A stretch of DNA of 64,000 bases from the NCBI GenBank assembly GCA_963693085.1, contig OY856412.1:1063600744-1063664743 (forward strand). The letters are read 5' to 3'. The stretch is from Alisma plantago-aquatica. Lineage: Eukaryota > Streptophyta > Magnoliopsida > Alismatales > Alismataceae. Under the pieces are notes generated by a model, which searched no databases, was not told where the DNA came from, and saw only the letters and a list, made by a program, of their open reading frames with translations. Numbering within the stretch: position 1 is the stretch's first letter; each line of letters starts with the position of its first letter. Of the stretch, positions 33,525 to 44,576 are shown piece by piece. The position numbers were made by a program, and so were the translations under genes.

Positions 33525-35689
33525 AATTGTGGGCTCCGATCTCCAAAACACGATATAAACTTAGCGGAAGCATTCAAAAAACAGCGGAATATGAAAAATC
33601 ACCAAAAATTTAAAACTTTTCGAGACAAGATCTTAAAACCATGAAAACTTCTTTCATAAAAGCAAGATAAACAGTTTACATCTCTGTTAAATCACTTCTT
33701 GAGTGATTATATACAACAAGATACAAAATCTCAAGATTAAAAATCAGGATCTCAGATCAACAAACTCCAAGGACCTGAGAGTACATAGACGACATAAGAC
33801 TTCTAACTAAAAGACTGGACAGCCAGGATCTTCACCTGAGACTCACTGCTGCCCCTGGTGTTGTTGCTCCTGGTACTGCTCTCCTGTAGGCTGATTCCTT
33901 CATCCTCGACGACCACCTAAAAGGTTAAATTCTATGGGGTGAGACAATTTCAAACAATTGTCCCAGCGAGAGTTATAACTCTCCGCCAGAAGCTTTGTTA
34001 TAGCACAAAAGTAAAACATGAGCAAGTAATCTAAGTTACTCAACAGTAGATTGGATATTATGTAAAACAACTTCATTTAAAGAACAGAAGAATAGGTATA
34101 CTAAAAAGAGTGTAACATCAATCATTGTGTCTCATAGTTCAAACCTAGCAGATATACTACACGGCTGATTATATTTTACAAACAATATTATGCCCTGCGG
34201 AGATGAGGTATACCGCTCATACTCCAACCGATCACTAGTAAGTCGCATCGGTATCATACTAGGTCATCAAAAGAGCTGGATTCTTTTGACCTCAACTTCC
34301 TCAATCATCGTGAGGATCAACATGCAGGACATCTAGTGTCTCTGCTACTATAGCTCACCAGGGTATTCTGGTACTTCGCTATTAGAGTCACAATGGCATT
34401 TTGTACTCTCTTCACCATCGAAAGATCTCATGTTTATCTCTCATCGATGTGGCATAAAAGATTCCTCGGGTGATTAGTGATACATCTTCCCGACATAACA
34501 CATAGTGAATGTTGATAGATTAAGATACATCTACATCAACTCCTACACTAGGATGTAAGGATATTCACGTCCATATTCCTCCACATACTCAAAAGTATGT
34601 GATCGAGGAGTTCCCTTAGGAAAACCTGTTTCACCATCATTTAACTACTGACAATGATGGATCTATGATCAGGGCTCTACATGTATGGTTATACTTGATT
34701 AATTAGGTGCATTTCAATATTATTTTAACATCAAGCATGTTTTCAAGCATTTAAGTATAAAAACATTGATATAACAGAAGAATACTAAATGTATCAAGTT
34801 TAACTCATATCAGTTATCAAAAGGATGTTAATCCATCACAAGTCATCTAACCAACATGACCTTGAGGTTACTCATGGCTCTTAAAGTCCATTATCTCATA
34901 TGTTGTCACTTAAGCATAGGCAACATAGCATGTATCATTATTCATAAAGTCTACAACATACTTTCAATGAGTGCATTATCATAACCCTTACCTGGTTATG
35001 ATTAATCTCTCATAAGAACCTGCATAGTCAATTCAACTTGACAATACATTTCATTTCCAGATTAGTAGTTTATAAGGCAGGAAAAACATTCTATTTCAAG
35101 GGTTGTTCCTTATGCCTTTACTAAGGCTAGGTTCCCTCATTAATATCAATTAGGGTTTACTATTCACATTTCTGTTATTGCCCTAGGATTAGGGTTTATT
35201 ATTCACTACATAGTGATTTGAGCTCATAGCATCACCAGGCATGAAATCATCATCCTTGATGCCTTCAAATTATGTTAAGATTCATCAATTATCATAATTA
35301 GGATTTCCATGATCTCACATAGGTGGATCATACCCTAATCATGCACATTCATATACATTGAAGGTACTTTACTTGAATTCAACCATAATTGGGACCTCCT
35401 CTCTCCTCTTACTAATAGATGGTGATTACATCACTCTAGATTAGGTTAGGTCAAGTCAAACTTGATTAACATAAGCTAATTCACCACTATCATGTCATTA
35501 GGGTTTGGATTTACACAAAGGTGCCATCTACTTGAACCCTCCAAGGGCACATTGGTAATGTACACCATCGATTCACAACATGGTTCAATCTATTATTCAC
35601 TTAGCCCGTTAATGTCTTAGGGTACCATTAGTGTTGGATTAGATCACCATTGGACCAATTAAGCCCTCAAACTACTAAGCAAAAACAAC

Positions 35690-36910
35690 CCTAAAGATCC
35701 CAAAACGATTACACTCTTCAACCTCCAAACGGTTTTGAGACCGTTTGGGGGCGTTGACTGTTTGGACACTTTGACTCCAAGACCGCATGACCACCAAGAC
35801 CGCATGGCCAACAAGACCGCATGAGTGCGTTGACCGTTTGAAATAGTTGACTTTGAAACCGCATGAGCCTATGCGACCTTGAAACTGCATGACATGAAAC
35901 GACCTTGAGATCGTTTGGATCTAAACGACCTTGAGATCATTTGAGCCCAAACGGTCTTGAGACCATTTGGCCCCAAACGGTCTTGAGACCGTTTGGTCCA
36001 AATGGGCTCAAAACCGCATGGACTTCAAAGGTGATTCAAAGGTTGTAATCGATTAGGGTTTCCATGTTGAAGCCATCAATTGGCCACATCCATGCTAATC
36101 ACTTATCTAAAGAGCTAATTAGAGTTATCCTTAACCAATTGGACACTCAATTGACCCTTAATTTCTAGCCAATTAGGGTTGAAACCGATTGAATTAGGGT
36201 TTGTAATCAATTAACCATCAACATTGATAATCATAGGTCTAATCGAAGTTGAACCTATCAATTGGCACTCAATTGGACCCAAACTTGGCCCAAATCGTCT
36301 TGAGATCATTTGGACATCCTCCAAACGGTCTTGAGACCGTTTGCCCAAAGTTTGATCAAAATATACGTCAAGTTGATGAGGGTTGAACCCTAATTAGGTC
36401 TAAAATCAGCACTTTCAATCAATTCTTCAACCTATTATGATTAGACCTTCAATTGATCGAATTATCTTAACCCTAGACCTCGAAACGGTCTTGGGTAGTC
36501 ACAAAACGGTCTTGAGACCGTTTGAGTGAACCCCCAAACGGTCTTGAGACCATTTGAGTGAACCCCCAAACGGTCCGGTCTTGAGACCGTTTGGGCCCTT
36601 CAACCCAAAGTTCACCAAAATTGGTCAATGAAATCAGCGATTTCACCCGATTAGGGTTTAGAGGGTTGAGGTGCCTTCAACTTGTGATTGGTTTACAATT
36701 AGGTTACAATTCTTGGTAGATGTTTAATTCAACATGTGTACGGTAGACCTCTAAATGGTCTTTCCTTGGTCAAACTTTCCAAATGGTCTTGAGACCGTTT
36801 GATTCTAAACGGTCTTGTAAGACCGCATGAGATCAAACGGTCTTGAGACTGTTTGATTTCAAATGGTTTGCAAACCGTTTAGACCAAATGGTCCAAGGTC
36901 GTTTGGTAAA
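35690..36910 (-). repeat. Palindrome array, first copy, in the A 5' LTR
   Basis: In plus orientation the 20-mer reads AAACGGTCTTGAGACCGTTT; exact copies lie at 35975-35994, 36323-36342 and 36504-36523, with many variants from 35700 to 36900. One variant near 36570 has a longer inner arm (CGGTCCGGTCTTGAGACCG). Confidence 0.88.
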
Positions 36911-39770
36911 GTTACCTAGGAAATCACGCCCATCATCTTCAACCTTAGAACAGGTCGGTTACTTCGCGGATTTGCTTGCAAGAAAGCAAGGAAAGATGGG
37001 GAAGAAGAAGAACTAACCACTACATGCAAGAACAAGTATATGTATAAGAAAGAAAAAGGTTTAGAGATATAAAACCCGCCTCAAAGGTCGTTCCTAGAGA
37101 TCCAAGCTTCCAAGCTTTTAAGCCTCTAATGGTGTCTTGAGCTCCACAGGTCGGCCAAAGGTATATCTCCAAGAAAAGGTTGGGGAAGATCGGCTAGAAC
37201 AAGAAACCTAAGTGAGATAACCATAAAACCAACCTTATAAACCAACTTTTTCCATGAATCTGAGCTAGAAGATGGTCTCTTCTTACCTTAGAACAAGTTA
37301 GTCGTCTTCTCTAGCTCCAGAGCTCTGCCTTGGGAGGTCCAAACAAGGTGACAAGTGAAGAAGTGAAGGAAATACGTTTACTTGGTTTGCAAAGAAGGAG
37401 CTTAGATAGCTTGGGTAAGTTTCCACCATAAGGACCTCTAATTTCTCCATTTGTCATCTAGGTCCCTCCTTTCTTCTTTGCACGTCCCTCCTCCTCATAT
37501 ATTAGGTAAAAATATTTTTGGAACTAAGAACTAAGGGCAAAGAAAGTCATCTTATCACTAAGGTCCAAATATAAGGGTTCCCTTACCTATAACTTGGTGA
37601 TTCTATTACAAAGGTTATTCTTCTTATCTGATTATTTAATTGAAGCGACCCCTTCATCATTTTTACTCTAAATGATGTCAAGGGTCACAAAAGATACTCT
37701 AGAAGGTGTATTTTACAAGTTGCATTCCACATTTTGGGTAAATTGCACTTTACTCCAAAATTAGGGTTTCAAGCACAAAGATTGCTCCACAAACTGCATC
37801 TTGATGCCCAAGCTTGGAGAATCCATCATACCTCATCATATTCACTCATACGATGTCATATCATCAGAGGAACATCTCAACATGTGAAATTTGGAAGTTA
37901 ACCCCTCCAACTGGGTAATTTGCACATAGGTCCCTGCATTACATAACAATACTAACCAATTGGACACTCAATTGACCCTTAATTGCTAGCCAATTAGGGC
38001 TGAAACCGATTGAATTAGGGTTTGTAATCAATTAACCATCAACATTAATATTCATGAGTCTAATTGAAGTTGAACCTATCAATTGGCACTCAATTGGGCC
38101 CAAACTTGGCCCAAACGGTCTTGAGATCGTTTGGACATCCTCCAAACAGTCTTGAGACCATTTGCCCAAAGTTTAATCAAAATCTACATCAAGTTGATGA
38201 GGGTTGAACCCTAATTAGGTCTAAAATCAGCACTTTCAATCAATTCTTCAACCTATTATGATTAGACCTTCAATTGATCAAATTATCTTAACCCTAGACC
38301 TCGAAACGGTCTTGGGTAGTCACCAAACGGTCTTGAGACCGTTTGAGTGAACCCCCAAACGGTCTTGAGACCATTTGAGTGAACCCCCAAATGGTCTTGA
38401 GACCGTTTTGGCCTTCAGCCCAAAGTTCACCAAAATTGGTCAATGAAATCAGCGATTTCACCCGATTAGGGTTTAGAGGGTTGAGGTGCCTTCAACTTGT
38501 GATTGGTTTCCAATTAGGTTACAAATATTTGTAGATGTTTAATTCAACATGTGTACAGTAGACCTCTAAATGGTCTTTCCTTGGTCAAACTTTCCAAACG
38601 GTCTTGAGACCGTTTGATTCTAAACGGTCTTGCAAGACCGCATGAGATCAAACGGTCTTGAGACCGTTTGATTTCAAACGGTTTGCAAACCGTTTAGACC
38701 AAATGGTCCAAGGTCATTTGGTAAAGTTACCTAGGAAATCACGCCCATCATCTTCAACCTTAGAACAGGTCGGTTACTTCGTGGATTTGCTTGCAAGAAA
38801 CTAAGGAAAGATGGGGAAGAAGAAGAACTAACCACTACATGCAAGAACAAGTATATGCATAAGAAAGCAAAAGGTTTAGAGATATAAAACCCGCCTCAAA
38901 GGTCGTTGCTAGAGATCCAAGCTTCCAAGCTTTCAAGCCTCTAATGGCGTCTTGAGCTCCATAGGTCAGCCAAAGGTATATCTCCAAGAAAAGGTTGGGG
39001 AAGATCGGCTAGAACAAGAAACCTAAGTGAGATAACCATAAAACCAACCTTATAAACCAACTTCCTCCATGAATCTGAGCTAGAAGATGGTCTCTTCTTA
39101 CCTTAGAACAAGTTAGTCATCTTCTCTAGATCCAGCGCTCTGCCTTGGGTGGTCCAAACAAGGTGACAGGTGAAGAAGTGAAGGAAATACGTTTACTTGG
39201 TTTGCAAAGAAGGAGCTTAGATAGCTTGGGTAAGTTTCCACCATAAGGACCTCTAATTTCTCCATTTCTCATCTAGGTCCCTACTTTCTTCTTTGCACGT
39301 CCCTCCTCCTCATATATTAGGTAAAAATATTTTTGGAACTAAGAACTAAGGGCAAAGAAAGTCATCTTATCACTAAGGTGCCAAATATAAGGGTTCCCAT
39401 ACCTATAACTTGGTGATTCTATTACAAAGGTTATTCTTCTTATCTGATTATTTAATTGAAGCGACCCCTTCATCATTTTTACTCTAAATGATGTCAAGGG
39501 TTACAAAAGATACTCTATAAGGTGTGTTTTACAAGTTGCACCCCACATTTTGGGTAAATTGCACTTTACTCCAAAATTAGGGTTTCAAGCACAAAGATTG
39601 CTCCACAAACTGCATCTTGATGCCCAAGCTTGGAGAATCCATCATACCTCATCATATTCACTCATATGATGTCATATCATCAGAAGAACATCTCAACATG
39701 TGAAATTTGCAAGTTAACCCCTCCAACTGGGTAATTTGCACATAGGTCCCTGCATTACATAACAATACTA
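36132..39770. repeat. Tandem duplication of about 1.82 kb within the A 5' LTR
   Basis: Unit one 36132-37952 and unit two 37953-39770 align along their length, including TATA-region sequence, palindromes and the CTCCACAGGTCGG segment. Differences are scattered, so the duplication is not brand-new. Mispaired recombination between LTR copies is the simplest explanation. Confidence 0.88.
38090..38720 (-). repeat. Palindrome array, second copy, in the A 5' LTR
   Basis: Exact 20-mers lie at 38325-38344, 38596-38615 and 38650-38669. This is the duplicated counterpart of 36270-36900, and unit sequences differ between the copies (for example 38376-38406 versus 36537-36590). Confidence 0.88.
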
Positions 39771-39913
39771 AAACTTTGTTTAAAAGGACAGAAAAGGAAA
39801 TGTATGTTCCTCATGAACTTAATTACATGCCAGGGGATAATCACAAGAGTTTAATTACATAGTTTAAGCAAAGCACCTAGGGTTAACTTATAACCTAGGT
39901 CAGGGATGTTACA

Positions 39914-39981
39914 GATATCCCTCGTGGCGTCTTGAGAAACCATTTATTATGGTTCCCGACCACACCTGCAACGCGATGCAG
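39914..39981 (-). pseudogene. 68-bp scrap of a phospholipase A1 gene
   Basis: Bases 39914-39981 match 42821-42888 of the phospholipase A1 gene nearby at roughly 80% (GATATCCCTCGT, then GGTTCCCGA and GATGCAGG). They correspond to the segment HGVAGVIGNQKKGFLKTPTR near the C-terminal catalytic histidine. The match begins exactly at the outer end of element A, so A inserted into, or recombined within, a second phospholipase copy. Similarity ends at 39981. Confidence 0.7.
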
Positions 39982-42580
39982 GTAAAACCCTTTATCGTCT
40001 TTCTAATCACATCACATATGTTCTCAAGAATTTTAGATTGACATCAATTGAGAGGAAGATTTTGAACCCTCAACTAGACAACAAGGCATATAGGGATTCG
40101 ATAGAACATCTACATGTCAGTATTCATGAGTGAGATGACATGTAGAATTTAAAGATGGTCCATGGACTTCCGGTCATTGCCTTGACAAAGTCCTGAATAG
40201 AGATGTAACCTATAATTATTATATTGTAATTTTATTATTAATTTTATAGACAACAATTGTTGATGATATACAAATTTTATCTGCACTACTCTCAAATCTA
40301 CAAGTAGAGTCAATATTGCTAGAAACTACTTGAAGAGAACGATCAATTGGCATTACAATAGTATTCAAGCGTAGAACTTGAATTGGAATATCATGTAGCT
40401 TGATGTTTCTTCCAAGCTCATTTTTTTCACTAATATGCTAAAGATATCTGGGAAACTACTAATAATGTGCTCACTAAGGAGAAAAATGCTATCAAATTTA
40501 TGATATTTGGCACATACACTTTTATAAAAAAAGGATATTTACTTTGTTTGTGATAATATTGATATTTTATCCCTCTCATTGTTGTTGAGTTTAATTTCTC
40601 CTTTTACCTCTACCTCTCAGAAATTGAGAGAGCTAGATTGATTACTAATTACTTTTTATGTGTGTGGCATGCATTTTTTGGTCCCATCTACAATACCATG
40701 ATTTCTTCTAATAAGCTCCCATCGCTCAAGGGAACTCATGCTGAACTTTAACAATTTGATTATGGAATACTAGATCATGTTGAGGTTACTATAGCTCATA
40801 TATTTGTTGTAGTTGCTTCTGGTGGATATGTTGGATGACGGAGACCAAAACACACATCATGTGGCAAGCTGGGGCATGCTACAAAATTTATTTTCTAGAA
40901 GTTGCATTATATTCTTATTACAAGTTGTCTAGAGCTAGTTTTATTATTTGTTCATTCAAATCTCTATCCAGTGAGAAATATCTTCAATCATTTTCATCTT
41001 TATGTTAGACTTGCCTACAATCTCATATGCATAGGATCAATAATATGCTCTTCCATGTGGGTTTTTCATGCCTAGTTGTTTCTACACTTCACTATGGTCT
41101 ATAATGATCATCAGTTGGTTGAGACCACCTGGGTAAGACTCCTCATCATCTTCCATCTTATCTACCAAGGTTATAGCCATGGCTACCACCTCCTATTGCA
41201 AACCCTTATTTCTAGTTGAATTAGTTTTCTTTTGTGTTAAGGACATCCTCATACTTCAGGAAAAAATATTTTGTCCAAAGATAGATTATTAGTCTAGGTG
41301 CCACATATACACATCAAAGAACATGTTATTTCATATTAATGGTGGTGAGATCCTTATTTCCCTTAGTTTTATTTTCTATGAAGTAACCATTAACTTATTC
41401 ATACAATTACATTGTTACCCTTAATTCCGTGTAAGATTTGATGCTTGATCATCACATTATATCTTGATCAATGTTTGAGAAGACCACATCTAGATGTGGA
41501 TATACAAGTTTCATATGATATGAGTGAAAGAGAGTATACACGGGTAGACATGTATGATAATTCTATAATTTGATTTTGACATCATGAAAGCATATGAATG
41601 TCGTATGAATTATTTCATTGAGTATTGCCAAAAAAATAGCACAGAAGACGGTAGAAATTCCCACTGGTATTTCAAGTGATTGTTATGATGTTGAGAACCT
41701 TTCAAACAGATTGCATATCCATGGTGATGAAGCCCGTGGCCTAATTCCTCTGATGATGTTTAATCTATGTTGTTTAAATTTCTCTACGAATGATACTCTG
41801 TTCACTTTCTATTAATCCAATAATATTTGAAGTGCCAAGATAACCCGATGAAGGTGTAACTTCACATCCTTGCTCTGTGTGGGATCGAACCTGAAAGACC
41901 ACTTTGACCCATTCTCATACCGGAGAAATGGGATGTGTTAATCATTTTAGGTTAGATTTTGATTGATTTAGATTCACAATCTATACACACTATCTCAAAA
42001 TAGTTGCATTTATATGTTTTCTAATGTACACAATTTAATAGAACAATACCCAATTTATGAAGAAAAGTACACAAATAATTATAAAAAGTATAAAAAAAAT
42101 TATATCATTGCATATTACTGTTGTGTTGTGACTGAGTTGTAAGTTTATAATTGTTGAATTTGTATATTTTTTGAAGTATATAAATAAGTACACAAAGAAT
42201 CACAAAAACACAAAAAAAAAGTTTTGATCATTATTACAGGACTGTTGAGTTTCAGTGTATTTAGTATATCACTACTCTAATTTAATCACATTTCTCAACA
42301 TCACCAGTCTCGACACCCAAGAGGGGTTTTGGCACCACACTGTGCCTTACATGTTTGCTGTAACTATTTGTCCATACGACTAAACCAAAGGAACAGAAGA
42401 TAATCCTCTTCAAAACTCCACATAAAATGAATAACACGAGGAAAAAAAAAGAAATGTACATGATAAAATATTATTTAGAATCAATAACGTACAAGAATAA
42501 TTCTGCGCTTAAAGTCACTTATTTTACATCCATGAATTCCAGTCGACATTGGAGGAAACGGAATCAGTAATAAAAATACA
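39982..42580. other. AT-rich spacer with old repeat debris
   Basis: No intact gene is seen. Apart from the Copia gag remnant entered separately (about 40430-40920), there is a phrase typical of plant LTR leaders near 41870-41890 (CTCTGTGTGGGATCGA). A 65-codon open frame at 41618-41815 has no recognisable motif. Bases 42040-42230 are rich in A runs. Confidence 0.5.
40430..40920 (+). pseudogene. Heavily decayed Copia gag
   Basis: In the plus frames there are traces of a Copia gag: AKDIWETT near 40437, SSNKLPSLKGTHAEL near 40710-40750 and a broken zinc-knuckle region RRPKHTSCGKLGHATK near 40840-40890, where two of the four zinc ligands are lost. Stops and frame changes are frequent. It is an older insertion than A-D and has no visible LTRs. 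The call rests on short motif matches only. Confidence 0.4.
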
Positions 42581-42634
42581 CAACCATATTGATAATAACA
42601 ATGTGCAGCACGGACAATAATACTTTTTCTTCCG

Positions 42635-43346
42635 TCATAGTTTCAACTGTAGTTTTGACCTTGGCAGTAGCGCTCCTACTCCGGCATCGTCATCCTCGTA
42701 ATCTTTCAGCACCCATTTCCCATCCGTCCCAAGCACCATTCCGTTGTTCTTCTCGATCCACCAACTCTTGATTACTCTATATACGTCCTTGAGCGCATCC
42801 TCGTGCTTATTTACAAGTGCGATATCCCTCGTCGGCGTCTTTAAAAACCCTTTCTTCTGGTTCCCGATCACACCAGCAACTCCATGCAGGCACAGCTCCA
42901 GGCTGTGCTTTTGCGCCGAGGACTTGAGGAACGGGGAATCACCGGTATTAACTTGTAGCTCCTCTCCCACATCAACATAATCGAGCTTCTGGGTAGGGAG
43001 TGGGAACGGCAGGTCGGGCACGACGTCTCCCTCGTTGCGGATGCGCAGGACGCGGAGATGGGGCTGAGCAGAGGCAAGACCGTCGAACACCCGATCACCG
43101 ACGCGTGGGGACGCGAACACGACGGCCGTGACCGGAGCAGGCGTCTGCGAAGCAGTGGGGATGCTGTAGCCGTTGGCCGCGATATCAACAGCGTTGAGGG
43201 TTGCCAGAGCCGCGCCGAGGCTGTGTCCTGTGACTGTAACGCTTACGACCTCGTCCTTGTAAAGATCCACCAGGCGCTTCACTTTACTGAGCGCCTGCTC
43301 CCTGGCGCTGAGATTGCTGAGCTCCGTCTCAGTTTCCGTCGAAGTG
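42635..43346 (-). pseudogene. Class II (DAD1-like) phospholipase A1, 3' half
   Basis: Plant DAD1-like phospholipases A1 release fatty acid from the sn-1 position of membrane lipids. The open frame (about 237 codons, stop at 42635-42637) carries the GHSLG nucleophile elbow (VTVTGHSLGAALATLN, near 43200-43245), the catalytic aspartate region RNEGDVVPDLP (about 43015-43045) and the catalytic histidine region CLHGVAG (about 42880-42900). It ends with a usual C-terminal region, SWWIEKNNGMVLGTDGKWVL. The N-terminal half of a roughly 400-residue protein is missing: upstream of TSTETETELSNLSAREQ the frame stops at 43347, where a CACTA-type terminus begins. The catalytic residues are intact, but without the first half and a start codon it is probably dead. 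The missing half may lie beyond the transposon. Confidence 0.85.
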
Positions 43347-43597
43347 CACTACTGAAAAATAGGGTATAGATGACATTCAAATATGTAATCTTTTATTGAA
43401 AAGGTGACATGATTACCTATTATCTAAAAAATGTATGTCACCTATTTAGAGTGGCCTTTGTGCAAAGTAGCCTATTTGATTAAACGTCATCTATTAGTGA
43501 TTTTCACATTCCAAAATATGGCAATACATGACATCATAGTATATCACTCACATTGAAAGAACCACACACATTGATGTCACCTATTTCATTAGTAGTG
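43347..43597 (+). mobile_element. CACTA-type terminus with subterminal repeats (or a small CACTA-like MITE)
   Basis: The sequence starts CACTACTGAAAAATAGGG at 43347, the form of an En/Spm (CACTA) terminal inverted repeat. Within 250 bases there are repeated motifs of the GTGACAT / ATGTCACCTATT type in both directions (near 43370, 43402, 43433, 43575), typical of CACTA subterminal regions. At 43578-43597 a sequence ends ATTAGTAGTG, an imperfect inverse of the start. Either this is one end of the large transposon that continues rightward, or a 251-bp non-autonomous element. A 3-bp duplication is not seen for the short version (GTG left, AAG right), which favours the first reading. Confidence 0.65.
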
Positions 43598-43639
43598 AAG
43601 ACAGTCTTTCTCAAAAAGCTAATACGTCATAGGCATGTA

Positions 43640-43702
43640 TATATGTACAGACATGTATGTACGTATATGTACAAATATGTATATACGTATATGTACATAT
43701 AC
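43640..43702. repeat. Low-complexity TATG/TACG-rich tract
   Basis: Imperfect repeats of GTATATGTAC and ATGTACGTAT type. It lies just inside the CACTA terminus. Confidence 0.7.
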
Positions 43703-43893
43703 TGCCTAACAAAAGACAAAAATTACCAAAGACAATGAATTACAACCAAATATTTTTAAAGTAAAAAATATATATAAGATCTCATTGTTTGTACATTGAT
43801 ACTTCGTGGACACCAATAAAAAAGTGGCAGCATGTTCCTTTTAAGATGGGGATCTTCATCCTGCACGCACTAGAGCTACTAAAGATGTTTATC

Positions 43894-44118
43894 TTATGCG
43901 GTGACGGGCGTCTCGATCATCTTTACAGAGTAGGACACCTCGTCGACCTTCTTCTTCACGCCGTCCCAGAGCTCGGGAATTGCCTCCTTGATGTCGTGGA
44001 TGCTCTCAAGGGAGTGATTTGCGCCTTTAACGCGGTGGGAGGTGCCAACTAGAACCGTGTGCATCCCCGTGGCCTTGCCAGACTGGACATTGCGAACGTT
44101 GTCCTCGAAGAAGATATG
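43894..44118 (-). pseudogene. C-terminal exon of a HAD-type hydrolase (SDT1-like) gene, captured fragment
   Basis: On the minus strand the frame reads IFFEDNVRNVQSGKATGMHT, then VLVGTSHRVKGANHSLESIH and ends SVKMIETPVTA with a stop at 43894. This is the last part of plant haloacid-dehalogenase family proteins related to yeast SDT1 (suppressor of disruption of TFIIS, pyrimidine 5'-nucleotidase). It includes motif IV (FFEDN), whose acidic residues bind magnesium, but not the nucleophile motif DxDxT near the N-terminus. The similarity breaks off at about 44118 without a clear splice site. It lies about 300 bases inside the CACTA terminus, beside a fragment of an unrelated gene and on the same strand, so it is best explained as captured. 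Confidence 0.75.
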
Positions 44119-44576
44119 AAGAAAGTAATAAAAAGTCAATGGAAGATCATGTTAAACGTATCTAATTGGCACATAACCGAAACAATATGAATACCATCTT
44201 TCCTATGTATAGGAGAGGAAAGCTTATCTCGAAATAATAATAATTACTGCTCTTTTCAACATAAAACCTTTTAATCAAATTACTAATCCTGATCCATCAT
44301 TAATTCAACAAAGGTAAAAGATATCCAGTTCAAAAAAAAGGATCCTTTTCTACGTCCCCTCACCACACACACGCATAGATATGCACAAGCGCGCATACAT
44401 GTCATCGTGTGAAATTTCTTATGAAATACATATAAAGGCAAAAAATCTTGGATAATTCATATAATCTGAAAATAACTATATATGGTGAAATTTCTATGCA
44501 CAATATTAAGCCAAGTGACAAAGTACTGTGCGAAGTTTGCTAACTAGTGTTACTATGTAAAGATTTTGATCACCTG

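Larger units (their letters stand above)
15493..39913 (-). mobile_element. Chromovirus-like Gypsy retrotransposon (element A), split by element B
   Basis: It reads on the minus strand from 39913 to 15493. Order: 5' LTR 33528-39913, primer site 33513-33524, gag 32443-33395, protease, reverse transcriptase, RNase H and integrase 29421-32441, then B (17147-29415), then the integrase C-terminus with chromodomain-like tail (16515-17141), polypurine tract and a truncated 3' LTR. The genes carry many stops. The gene order, the [15 protein letters not shown] segment and the TWELE tail point to the Tekay branch of chromoviruses. Its right end abuts a phospholipase A1 gene fragment; its left end is deleted, so its target duplication cannot be checked. 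Confidence 0.85.
33528..39913 (-). repeat. 5' LTR of element A, enlarged by an internal duplication
   Basis: The inner edge (33528) and the outer edge (39913, GGGATGTTACA in plus orientation) correspond to the ends of the B LTR. It is 6386 bases long against about 4.4-4.5 kb in B. The excess is a tandem duplication of about 1.82 kb: 36132-37952 and 37953-39770. The junction at 37951-37957 joins sequence from near the LTR start (CATAACAATACTA) to sequence inside it (ACCAATTGGACACTC). No gene is visible. Confidence 0.88.

Noticed and set aside
41618..41815. 65-codon open frame in the spacer
   Set aside because: No recognisable domain, no neighbours and no repeated or conserved copy in the window.
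43345..43600. 251-bp MITE with a GAAG target duplication
   Set aside because: GAAG occurs at both sides only if the terminal repeats are shifted unequally, so it was not accepted as a true duplication.
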